Below are positions 16,259-23,176 of a stretch of 32,106 bases of DNA, piece by piece. Origin of the DNA: Sulfurovum sp. FS08-3 (GTDB taxonomy: Bacteria; Campylobacterota; Campylobacteria; Campylobacterales; Sulfurovaceae); contig JQIS01000033.1 of assembly GCA_000830175.1 (NCBI GenBank), positions 1 through 32,106 on the forward strand. The letters are read 5' to 3'. The notes beneath the pieces were generated by a model. That model did not search any database and had not been told where the DNA came from. It was given only the letters and a program-made list of their open reading frames with translations. The position numbers and the translations under genes were made by a program. Numbering within the stretch: position 1 is the first letter of the stretch; every line of letters begins with the position of its first letter.

Positions 16259-17872
16259 ATGTCACATCACGCCAACGCAGGAAAAATAGCCCCCAAGGAG
16301 ATATTGGAAAATATTGCCAATCTCATTAGCGATTACTATATCCAAAAGCCCGATAGAGACAATCAAGCCCACGCAGTTGCCTTTGGTACATCGGGACATC
16401 GAGGCAGTTCAAGCCAAAAAAGCTTTAATGAAGCCCATATTTTAGCCATGACACAAGCCGTAGCAGAGTACCACAAAGCCCAAGGACACGACAAGCTTTT
16501 TATCGGGATGGATACCCACGCACTCTCCACACCCGCTCATAGAAGTGCTATAGAGGTACTCGTTGCCAATGGCATTACTACCTATTACGCCGCAGATTTT
16601 GACTACACTCCCACGCCCGTTATCTCCCATGCTATCTTGACACATCCCAATAGCGACGGGATTGTCATTACCCCTTCTCACAACCCTCCAAGCGATGGAG
16701 GCTTTAAATACAACGCCACCGACGGGGGTCCTGCGGATGTAGCCATTACCGACCTTATTCAAGCAAGAGCCAATGCTATTTTGGAAAATGACCTTGTAGA
16801 GGTGAAACGTATCGCTTACGAAGAGGCTTTGCGTAGTGAGTATTTGGTAGCTTACGATTTTATTACTCCCTATGTAGAGGATTTGCAACACATCATTGAT
16901 ATGGAGGCTATTGCACAATCTGGTATCAAAATCGGTGCCGATGCCATGGGAGGTTCGGGACTCAACTACTACCGTGCTATCAAAGAGCGTTACGGTCTTA
17001 ATATGGAGATTTTTCACGACAGTGTCGATTTTACCTTCTCTTTTATGCACTGCGACAAAGATGGCAAAATCCGAATGGATTGCTCTAGTCCCTACGCTAT
17101 GGCGGGACTCATTGAGATGAAAAACCACTACGATATTGCTTTTGGTAACGATACCGATTTTGATAGACACGGGATTGTAACGCCCAGTCATGGGCTTATG
17201 AATCCCAATCACTATCTTGCCGTAGCCATTGATTATCTCCTCAAAACAAGGGATTTTAAAAGCATGGGCGTAGGCAAGACGCTCGTAAGCAGTTCTATGA
17301 TTGATAGGGTCGTTGCTAGTCATGGAGCTAAACTCTTTGAAACCCCTGTAGGATTTAAATGGTTTGTCAAGCCCCTAATGGAGGGTGAGATATTCTTTGG
17401 AGGTGAAGAGAGTGCGGGTGCGAGTTTCTTGCGTAAAAACGCTCAAGTGTGGAGTACCGACAAAGATGGTATCATTCTCAATCTTTTAGCAGCAGAAATT
17501 TTAGCTACCACAGGCAAAGACCCCGCCCTTCACTATCAAGAATTGACGCAAAAATTTGGCACACCGCTCTATGCTCGAATGGATGCCCCCGCCAATAGTG
17601 AACAAAAAAAGCTACTCAAAAACCTTCAAGCTAGTGATATAACGCAAACCACTCTAGCCCAAGAGCCTATCACCTCCATCCTCACCAAAGCCGATAACGG
17701 TTACGCCATTGGAGGATTAAAGGTCAATAGCGCCAACGGTTGGTTTGCCATTCGACCCTCGGGAACAGAAGATGTTTATAAAATTTATGCTGAGAGTTTT
17801 ATCTCCCCAGAGCATCTAGCCGCAATTCAAGCCGATGCTCAAACGATAGCCACAAAAATTTTTGAAAAATAG
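16259..17872 (+). CDS. pgm: Phosphoglucomutase (alpha-D-glucose phosphate-specific)
   Basis: The enzyme interconverts glucose-1-phosphate and glucose-6-phosphate, joining the glycogen and glycolytic halves of this cluster. The 537-aa protein is E. coli Pgm-like in length and motifs. It has AFGTSGHRGSS near the N-terminus, VITPSHNPPSDGGFKYN with the phosphorylated serine, and GNDTDFDRHGIVTPS with the Mg2+-binding DxDxDR pattern. It also has FFGGEESAGASF for sugar binding and RPSGTEDVYKIYAE for the phosphate site. All catalytic motifs are intact, unlike the mutase domain of the upstream fusion. ATG 16259 is chosen because a strong AAGGAGG lies 6 bases upstream; an earlier in-frame start would overlap mgtE. 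Confidence 0.97.
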   Translation: MSHHANAGKIAPKEILENIANLISDYYIQKPDRDNQAHAVAFGTSGHRGSSSQKSFNEAHILAMTQAVAEYHKAQGHDKLFIGMDTHALSTPAHRSAIEVLVANGITTYYAADFDYTPTPVISHAILTHPNSDGIVITPSHNPPSDGGFKYNATDGGPADVAITDLIQARANAILENDLVEVKRIAYEEALRSEYLVAYDFITPYVEDLQHIIDMEAIAQSGIKIGADAMGGSGLNYYRAIKERYGLNMEIFHDSVDFTFSFMHCDKDGKIRMDCSSPYAMAGLIEMKNHYDIAFGNDTDFDRHGIVTPSHGLMNPNHYLAVAIDYLLKTRDFKSMGVGKTLVSSSMIDRVVASHGAKLFETPVGFKWFVKPLMEGEIFFGGEESAGASFLRKNAQVWSTDKDGIILNLLAAEILATTGKDPALHYQELTQKFGTPLYARMDAPANSEQKKLLKNLQASDITQTTLAQEPITSILTKADNGYAIGGLKVNSANGWFAIRPSGTEDVYKIYAESFISPEHLAAIQADAQTIATKIFEK

Positions 17873-17880
17873 GAGAGAGT

Positions 17881-18537
17881 ATGAATGAAAACAATAAATA
17901 TTTAATTAAAGAGAGTATTCAAAAAGATAGTTTTTCCAGTGCCACCCACACCATGGATACGATGGCACAAGAGATTCCCAAGGAGGGCATTAGAGAGTAC
18001 CCTATTCCTAGTCGCTACTACAAAGATAGAGTGACGTTGTTGCCCGTCAATCAATCCAAATACTACCTCTATTGGGAGATTACCGATGAGACGCTTCACA
18101 AACACGGTATTGATTTAAACTCCCAGCAACTCCATTTTGAAATCTACGATGCCAAAGGTATGGTTTTTAGCCTTAGCTCCTCTTTTTCGGTGAGTGAATA
18201 CTTCATCAAAGGAGTCTTTGAAGAACGCATCATCTATGCCAAAGCGGGATTTATGGAAGATGGGATATTTAAGGAGCTTTTGGCTTCGCAACCCATCCAC
18301 ACCTTCACCTCGCAAATCAATCTACCCGCCGATAATGATGAGATATGGATGCGTAGAGGTAGCGTATGGAGTGAGTTGGTACACGCCTCCACAACGCATC
18401 TTGAATTTAGCGGCTCATCGGCAAAATACATCAAAGAGCTGGAGCGTTTACGCTTTTTGACTCGAATGGCTCAAGAGAGCTTTGGTGTAGGCTCAAGTGC
18501 TATGAGTCCATTGCACAAAGGGGGCAATCATGATTAA
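17881..18537 (+). CDS. DUF4912 domain protein
   Basis: A 218-aa soluble protein with no signal peptide. The stretch KDRVTLLPVNQSKYYLYWEITDE (starting near residue 43) is the start of a DUF4912 domain, predicted to be a beta-sandwich. The last 60 residues look less ordered. The gene starts 8 bp after pgm with AGGAGAG in front and overlaps the next gene by 8 bp. DUF4912 genes are recurrently found next to GH57 branching enzymes, as here. A role as carbohydrate-binding or adaptor partner of the branching enzyme is inference from this linkage and the beta-sandwich appearance. No catalytic residues are recognised. Confidence 0.82.
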   Translation: MNENNKYLIKESIQKDSFSSATHTMDTMAQEIPKEGIREYPIPSRYYKDRVTLLPVNQSKYYLYWEITDETLHKHGIDLNSQQLHFEIYDAKGMVFSLSSSFSVSEYFIKGVFEERIIYAKAGFMEDGIFKELLASQPIHTFTSQINLPADNDEIWMRRGSVWSELVHASTTHLEFSGSSAKYIKELERLRFLTRMAQESFGVGSSAMSPLHKGGNHD

Positions 18538-20116
18538 AGGCTATTGGATTCCGATTTTACATTCACATCTTCCGTTTGTCAAGCACCCCGAGTATGACAA
18601 TTTTTTGGAGGAGCATTGGCTCTTTGAGGCAATTACAGAGTGCTATATCCCCCTGCTAAGTCGCCTCAAAAAGCTCGAAAATGAGGGCGTTGAGTTTAGA
18701 TTGACCACCTCCATTACACCGCCTCTTGCTGAGATGCTTGATGATGCGCATTTGATGGGGAAATACACAAAATTTTTGGAGCGACAAATCGAACTAGGAG
18801 AAAAAGAGATTGCCCGTACCGCCCAAGAGGATCCTCATTTTCACAACAATGCGCTCTTTTACTACCACTTTTTCAAAGAGACCAAAGCCTTTTTTGATAC
18901 CGTTTTGCATGGAAATGTCCTCAACGGCTATCGCTATTTTTACAACAAAGGCTCATTGGAGGTGATTACCTGCGGTGCAACGCATGGATTTTTGCCCCTC
19001 TTGTGCGTCAATGAAAAAGCCGTAGAGGTGCAAATCGAAGTAGCTATCAAAGCACATCAAAAACACTTTCATCGAAACCCCAAAGGGATTTGGCTACCTG
19101 AATGTGCCTACTACGATGGATTGGATAGAATCTTAAAAAACAACGGTTTGGAGTTTTTCATCGTCGATTCTCACGCACTTGTCTATGCCACTCCAACAGC
19201 ACTGAACGGTGTCTATACGCCTGTCTATACCCCACACGGCGTAGCTGCCTTTGGACGTGATGGAGAGTCCTCAAAACAAGTATGGAGTTCCAAAGAGGGC
19301 TATCCTGGGGATGTTGATTACCGTGATTTCTACCGTGATATTGGATACGACCTTGATTATGATTACATCAAAGATTACATTAATCCCGATGGTCCACGAG
19401 TCTTTACGGGCTACAAATACCATAGAATTACAGGCAATAGCGACTACAAAGAGGCGTACGATCCCTTCATTGCATCGTGTCGCACCCAAGACCATGCCCG
19501 TGATTTTCACTTCAATAGAGAAAAACAAATCGAACATCTCTCACGCTATATGGATAGAACCCCTATGGTGGTTTCGCCCTACGATGCGGAACTCTTTGGA
19601 CATTGGTGGTTTGAAGGACCTGAATTTCTCTACAATCTCTTCAAAGAGATAGATAAACACAAAGTTATCAAGGCGATTACTCCGCTTGAATACCTCACGA
19701 TGTATCCTACCAATCAAGTCGTAAACCCCAACCCCTCCTCGTGGGGCGATCAAGGCTACTACGACGTATGGCTCAATGAGGGCAACTCGTGGATTTATCG
19801 TCACCTCCACGAGATGGCGGATAGAATGGGAGAGTATGCCTATACCTACCGTGATACTCACGATGGTAACAAGGTACGTCTGCTCAATCAAATGCTTCGA
19901 GAGTTGCTTTTGGCACAAAGCAGCGATTGGGCCTTTTTGGTCACTACGGCAACAGCGGCTCCCTACAGTATCAATCGAACCAAAGAGCATATTTTCAACT
20001 TCAATCAACTCACCAATATGCTCAACACCAACACGATAGATGGTGAACGATTGGCTTACCTAGAAGAGAAAAACTCTATTTTTAACTTTATTGATTATAA
20101 AATCTTTTTGCATTAA
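18530..20116 (+). CDS. GH57 1,4-alpha-glucan branching enzyme
   Basis: The 528-aa protein matches the GH57 branching-enzyme subgroup, which cuts alpha-1,4-chains and rejoins them through alpha-1,6 links. It begins IPILHSHLPFVKHPE, followed by LEEHWLFEAITECYIPLL, characteristic of this subgroup. GIWLPECAYYDGL contains the nucleophile Glu191, and VSPYDAELFGHWWFEGPEF contains the acid/base Asp352. A conserved SSWGDQGYYDVWLN lies after it. The C-terminal helical part follows, ending at residue 528. The start overlaps the DUF4912 gene by 8 bp. In a cluster without a GH13 GlgB it is the natural branching activity for glycogen. It is the last gene of the 19-kb plus-strand run. Confidence 0.93.
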   Translation: MIKGYWIPILHSHLPFVKHPEYDNFLEEHWLFEAITECYIPLLSRLKKLENEGVEFRLTTSITPPLAEMLDDAHLMGKYTKFLERQIELGEKEIARTAQEDPHFHNNALFYYHFFKETKAFFDTVLHGNVLNGYRYFYNKGSLEVITCGATHGFLPLLCVNEKAVEVQIEVAIKAHQKHFHRNPKGIWLPECAYYDGLDRILKNNGLEFFIVDSHALVYATPTALNGVYTPVYTPHGVAAFGRDGESSKQVWSSKEGYPGDVDYRDFYRDIGYDLDYDYIKDYINPDGPRVFTGYKYHRITGNSDYKEAYDPFIASCRTQDHARDFHFNREKQIEHLSRYMDRTPMVVSPYDAELFGHWWFEGPEFLYNLFKEIDKHKVIKAITPLEYLTMYPTNQVVNPNPSSWGDQGYYDVWLNEGNSWIYRHLHEMADRMGEYAYTYRDTHDGNKVRLLNQMLRELLLAQSSDWAFLVTTATAAPYSINRTKEHIFNFNQLTNMLNTNTIDGERLAYLEEKNSIFNFIDYKIFLH

Positions 20117-20117
20117 T

Positions 20118-20137
20118 CCCCAACGCCTCTTTTGGGG
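20118..20137. terminator. Hairpin between converging GH57 and hisG genes
   Basis: CCCCAA and TTGGGG form a six-pair stem with an 8-base loop in the 46-bp gap between the converging genes. Its position is right for a shared terminator, but no T-run follows on either strand. Function as a rho-independent terminator is therefore doubtful. Confidence 0.35.
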
Positions 20138-20162
20138 TGGGCGGGTCTATTAAGGGGTAGCA

Positions 20163-20789
20163 TTAAGATTTTGCACGCAACTCGACTACTCTTTTGATTT
20201 CGTTGTAAATCGATAAAATCTCATCTTTTTTGCCGTAGTAGCTGTTTTTGTTGGCGATTAGATGAGCCGAAGAGTCCATAATCTCTTGCGCTACTTTGAG
20301 TCCATTTTCTCGCATCGTATTGCCCGTTTCGACAATATCGACAATGGCATCGCACATCCCAATAAGTGGAGCTAATTCAATAGAGCCGTAGAGCTTAATC
20401 ACCTCAACCCCCACCGCTTTGGAAGCAAAGTAGTTTTTGGCAATATTTTCCATTTTGGTAGCGACTTTGATATTGGGTTTGCTCCAATCAAGCTCATCTT
20501 CGTTTTTGATACCGATACAAACTTTGCAAAGTCCCAACTGCATATCAAGCAACTGGATAATATCCAACTCTTTTTCTACAATCACATCAAGTCCCACTAC
20601 CCCAATATCGGCGGCTCCGTACTCTACGTAGGTGGGTACGTCTTGGTTGCGAACATTGAGAAACTTAAATCCTCCCACCTCCAAAATCAATTTTCGATTT
20701 TCAAATTCAAACTTTTTGTTAAAAATTTCTGAAAAGATGTCGAGTGTCTCATCGGCAATTCTGCCCTTGGGCAGTGCTACGGTTATCAT
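20163..20789 (-). CDS. hisG: ATP phosphoribosyltransferase, short form
   Basis: HisG condenses ATP with PRPP in the first step of histidine synthesis. The 208-aa protein lacks the C-terminal allosteric domain, so it belongs to the short form that works with a HisZ regulatory subunit (not in the window). Motifs are the N-terminal VALPKGRIADETLDIF, EYGAADIGVVGLDVIVEKE and the PRPP-binding region PLIGMCDAIVDIVETGNTMRENGL. The start overlaps the stop of coaX by 4 bp on the same strand, so the two are probably translated together. Histidine genes are otherwise absent nearby except for a PHP-family histidinol phosphatase at 28.4-29.2 kb. Confidence 0.95.
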   Translation of the reverse strand: MITVALPKGRIADETLDIFSEIFNKKFEFENRKLILEVGGFKFLNVRNQDVPTYVEYGAADIGVVGLDVIVEKELDIIQLLDMQLGLCKVCIGIKNEDELDWSKPNIKVATKMENIAKNYFASKAVGVEVIKLYGSIELAPLIGMCDAIVDIVETGNTMRENGLKVAQEIMDSSAHLIANKNSYYGKKDEILSIYNEIKRVVELRAKS

Positions 20790-21418
20790 CTAGTTTTTCC
20801 TTTTTTGTGTTGCTTAAGCCCTTTGAGTATCCCTTTGAAAATCAGCGTTTCATCGTAAAGAGAGTCTTTAAAAAACGATGCCAAAAACGCACCGTCTCCC
20901 CCCGTGAAATAGAGTGGCTCATGATACTTAAGATTGGATATGAGTGCTTTTATGGATGCAATTATACCATAGCTAATCGCATCTTTGGTTGTGGTGGGCA
21001 ATCGTTTAAGCGTTACGTTGGGGTTGAGCTGGGTTTTGAGGGCGGGTGAGATGCGTTCAAAGCTTTGCAAGTAGGCTTGAAGTCCAGGCAATATACATCC
21101 TCCTTGATAGATGCTATGGCGTACCACATCGATTGTAATAGCACTCCCCGCATCCACAAAAACACCATTTTTTTTGGACAAACACAACGCTTTGCGATCA
21201 ATGCCCATCGTAGAGTACTCCCCTTGAATGCTCAACTTCCCGCCAATATTGCTCCATTTTGTATTTTTTGCAATCTTTTGAGCCGTGTCGTGATGGACAC
21301 AAATGTAGAGCAGTTTTTTATCTTTGTAGCGTTGAATCGCCTCATCGTGAGGGAGATGGTTGATAGTGTGACCATCATAAATGTGAAAATGGGTATTACC
21401 AATGTCGGCTAGTAGCAT
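20786..21418 (-). CDS. coaX: Type III pantothenate kinase
   Basis: CoaX phosphorylates pantothenate in the first step of coenzyme A synthesis. The 210-aa length is short, as in the H. pylori/Campylobacter group. Conserved elements are the N-terminal LLADIGNTHFHIY (phosphate loop with Asp), STMGIDRKAL, VDAGSAITIDVV (the usual DAGTAxTID) and GGCILPGLQAYLQ. The C-terminal YFTGGDGAFLA is also typical. It shares a 4-bp overlap with hisG downstream and is divergent from queD across 65 bp, which must hold both promoters. Confidence 0.94.
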   Translation of the reverse strand: MLLADIGNTHFHIYDGHTINHLPHDEAIQRYKDKKLLYICVHHDTAQKIAKNTKWSNIGGKLSIQGEYSTMGIDRKALCLSKKNGVFVDAGSAITIDVVRHSIYQGGCILPGLQAYLQSFERISPALKTQLNPNVTLKRLPTTTKDAISYGIIASIKALISNLKYHEPLYFTGGDGAFLASFFKDSLYDETLIFKGILKGLKQHKKGKTR

Positions 21419-21483
21419 TTTTAACCTTTTTTAAAACCTAAGTTAGCTATTTTATCACATAAATAAAGATGAAAGATTAACCC

Positions 21484-22065
21484 ATGATAATACGCAAACT
21501 TTTTAAATTTGAAAATGCTCATATCGTTCGCCATTGTACGACGCAACGATGTTCTCAAAATCTCCACGGACACTCTTATAAGGTAGAGGTTTTGTTGGAG
21601 TCTAGCTACCTTGATGAAGCCCAAATGGTCTATGATTTTGGATTGATGAAACTTCGTATCAAAGAGCTAATAGATGCTTTTGATCACTCCATTACGCTTT
21701 GGAACAAAGACGACAAAGCCTATCTTGAAGCGATGCAAAAGCACTCCAAACGCTGGGTCGTGTTGCCCGTAAGCCCATCGGCAGAGCAGTTTTCACGGGT
21801 GATATTTTTGATGGTAGAGAAAATCATTGATACGACACTGATGGTCAATGGCGAAAGAGGCGTGGAGGTTCATAGCATCATTGTCCACGAAACCGATACG
21901 GGTTATGCCCAAAGCTTTGCCCAAGATGCCCACAGTGAGCGTATGGGTACTATTGATGTGACAAAGATTGAGTTTTCAGCACAAATCCAAAGCGAATGGA
22001 GTACTCCCACGCTATGGCACGACATACTAGAGGGTAAACCCATCCAAAACCCAAAAAAAATTTAG
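21484..22065 (+). CDS. queD: 6-pyruvoyl-tetrahydropterin synthase/QueD-like protein
   Basis: Likely 6-carboxy-5,6,7,8-tetrahydropterin synthase, the second step of queuosine precursor synthesis from GTP. Zinc histidines are in KFENAHIV and NLHGHSYKV, and the catalytic-type cysteine lies just before NLHGH (RCSQNLHGH). VYDFGLMK, AFDHSITLW, SPSAEQFSR and VHSIIVHETDTGYA complete the family pattern. At 193 aa it is longer than the 120-aa E. coli QueD, mainly through an insertion in the middle, as is common in Campylobacterota homologues. The ribosome site is weak. The stop overlaps the -10 box of the next gene. Confidence 0.9.
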   Translation: MIIRKLFKFENAHIVRHCTTQRCSQNLHGHSYKVEVLLESSYLDEAQMVYDFGLMKLRIKELIDAFDHSITLWNKDDKAYLEAMQKHSKRWVVLPVSPSAEQFSRVIFLMVEKIIDTTLMVNGERGVEVHSIIVHETDTGYAQSFAQDAHSERMGTIDVTKIEFSAQIQSEWSTPTLWHDILEGKPIQNPKKI

Positions 22066-22071
22066 TATAAT
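22066..22071 (+). promoter_or_regulatory. -10 box (TATAAT) for the small cytochrome c gene
   Basis: A perfect TATAAT begins one base after the queD stop codon, 25 bases upstream of ATG 22096. AAGGAG precedes that ATG. This gives the cytochrome gene its own promoter directly behind queD. No clear -35 is seen, which is common in Campylobacterota promoters. Confidence 0.6.
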
Positions 22072-22095
22072 AGTGCAACGCAAAAAGGAGTCAAA

Positions 22096-22416
22096 ATGAG
22101 ACAAAGTAGATTAGCAACTGTTATCTTTTTTTCACTCCTCCATGGTGGCAATGAGGACAACAACACCGTTGATGCCCAAAAACTCTACCAAAAGTGCGCT
22201 GGATGCCACGGAAGCGATGGCAAAACGATAGCACTCAATGTAAGTCCCATGATTGCAGGACATGACAAAAACACTACGCTTACCAAACTCCAAAGCTACC
22301 AACAAGGCAGACTCGATAGCGTTGGCTTGGGGCGGCTTATGAGTACACAAGTCGAGAGATTAAGTCCCAATGAACTAGAGGCGTTGGCAGAGTATATTTC
22401 CAAGATGGAGAAATAG
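22096..22416 (+). CDS. Small periplasmic monohaem cytochrome c
   Basis: A 106-aa protein with a short basic and hydrophobic N-terminus (MRQSRLATVIFFSLL) acting as a signal peptide. It has one haem c site, KCAGCHGSDGK, around residues 33-43. The downstream SPMIAGHDK or MSTQVERLSP supplies the possible methionine ligand, and the final ELEALAEYISKMEK helix is typical of class I c cytochromes. It probably carries electrons in the periplasm, for instance between the bc1 complex encoded nearby and an oxidase, but no partner can be identified. It has its own -10 box and the ribosome site AAGGAG. Confidence 0.88.
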   Translation: MRQSRLATVIFFSLLHGGNEDNNTVDAQKLYQKCAGCHGSDGKTIALNVSPMIAGHDKNTTLTKLQSYQQGRLDSVGLGRLMSTQVERLSPNELEALAEYISKMEK

Positions 22417-22428
22417 AAGAAGTTTTTA

Positions 22429-22521
22429 CTCGTTACGAAACTCCAGCTTCGTAATGCTGTATTGATATTTTGAAGTTTTGAACTCCAATAGGGGATATCA
22501 CAGCTAGGGTTGTGATGCGAG
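22429..22521. repeat. REP-doublet-like element 2: two hairpins with CTCG...CGAG ends
   Basis: Hairpin one pairs 22431-22439 with 22448-22456 (nine pairs, one G-U, 8-base loop). Hairpin two pairs 22497-22504 with 22509-22516 (eight pairs, one G-U, loop TAGG). The ends carry a perfect 9-bp inverted repeat, TTTTACTCG at 22424-22432 and CGAGTAAAA at 22518-22526. The first hairpin starts CTCGTT and ends AATGC, exactly as in the element at 7.7 kb, although the stem bases differ. It fills most of the 172-bp gap upstream of the toxin-antitoxin pair. Confidence 0.55.
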
Positions 22522-22563
22522 TAAAATCAAAAATAAATAGAGCAATTTAGCTTTAAAATATGT

Positions 22564-22569
22564 TACAAT
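22564..22569 (+). promoter_or_regulatory. -10 box (TACAAT) for the toxin-antitoxin pair
   Basis: TATGTTACAAT resembles an extended -10 promoter and lies 20 bases upstream of the antitoxin start, with AAAAGGAGG in between. It sits about 40 bp downstream of the hairpin repeat element, so the pair does not depend on read-through. Confidence 0.5.
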
Positions 22570-22588
22570 AAACCAAAAGGAGGCAAAA

Positions 22589-22801
22589 ATGGTAAGAGAA
22601 ATTATCAAACCCAAAAGCGAGGAGTATATACTCCGTATCCCCAAAGAGTATCTCAATCAAGAGATAGAGATATTGGTTTTACCTTTTTCCTACAATAAAA
22701 CTAAACCCAAAAAGGATTTAAGTAAACTTCTTGATGTAAGTGTTTGGGATACAAAAGAAGAGGATATAAAGGTGCAAAATTGGAACATTCAAGAGTTTTG
22801 A
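22589..22801 (+). CDS. Putative VapB-type antitoxin
   Basis: A 70-aa protein starting MVREIIKPKSEEYILRIPKEYL, with a charged, probably disordered C-terminal third (TKEEDIKVQNWNIQEF). The N-terminal beta-rich part resembles the DNA-binding segment of small antitoxins, but no family signature is firm. The call rests mainly on its size, a strong ribosome site (AAAAGGAGG) and its overlap with a PIN-domain toxin gene directly downstream. It would neutralise the toxin and repress its own promoter, by analogy with VapB proteins. Confidence 0.7.
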   Translation: MVREIIKPKSEEYILRIPKEYLNQEIEILVLPFSYNKTKPKKDLSKLLDVSVWDTKEEDIKVQNWNIQEF

Positions 22802-23166
22802 TAGATACCTCTGTCATTATCGCTTACTTACGAAAACAAAAGAAGGAAAAAAGTGAGTTTTGGAGTCTTATACAAAAATATGAGTGTGCAATATCTACCA
22901 TTACACTTTTTGAACTCCACAGTGGTGCTAAAAACACTCATCAAAGAGAAGATGTTGAGACTCTAAAAGCATATTTAGAGATAGTTCCTTTTGATACTCT
23001 ACAAGCCAAACAAGCCTCTATAATATTTCAAATTCTCAAAAAAAGCAATAAACTCATTGAGTTTCGAGATATTTTTATTGCTTCTTGTGCAATTTCGCAA
23101 AATATTCCCTTAGCGACGCTCAATAGAGACCATTTTGAACGAATTGACAACATTAAGTTGCTTTAG
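22780..23166 (+). CDS. vapC: PIN-domain toxin, VapC-like
   Basis: PIN-domain toxins are Mg2+-dependent RNases that stop translation. The acidic site is complete: Asp in VLIDTSVIIAYL, Glu in ITLFELHSGA, Asp in EFRDIFIASCA and Asp in LATLNRDHF. About 128 aa is the normal size. No ATG fits; TTG 22780 (LEHSRVLIDTS) lies after a weak AAAGG and overlaps the antitoxin end by 22 bp, while TTG 22798 is an alternative. The gene is AT-rich. It ends just before the nnr gene, whose ribosome site overlaps its last codon. Confidence 0.85.
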   Translation: MEHSRVLIDTSVIIAYLRKQKKEKSEFWSLIQKYECAISTITLFELHSGAKNTHQREDVETLKAYLEIVPFDTLQAKQASIIFQILKKSNKLIEFRDIFIASCAISQNIPLATLNRDHFERIDNIKLL

Positions 23167-23176
23167 AGGTGTGTCA

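Noticed and set aside
16442-17323. A 293-codon open frame on the minus strand
   Set aside because: It lies wholly inside pgm, which has complete catalytic motifs; the antisense frame has no recognisable domain or ribosome site.
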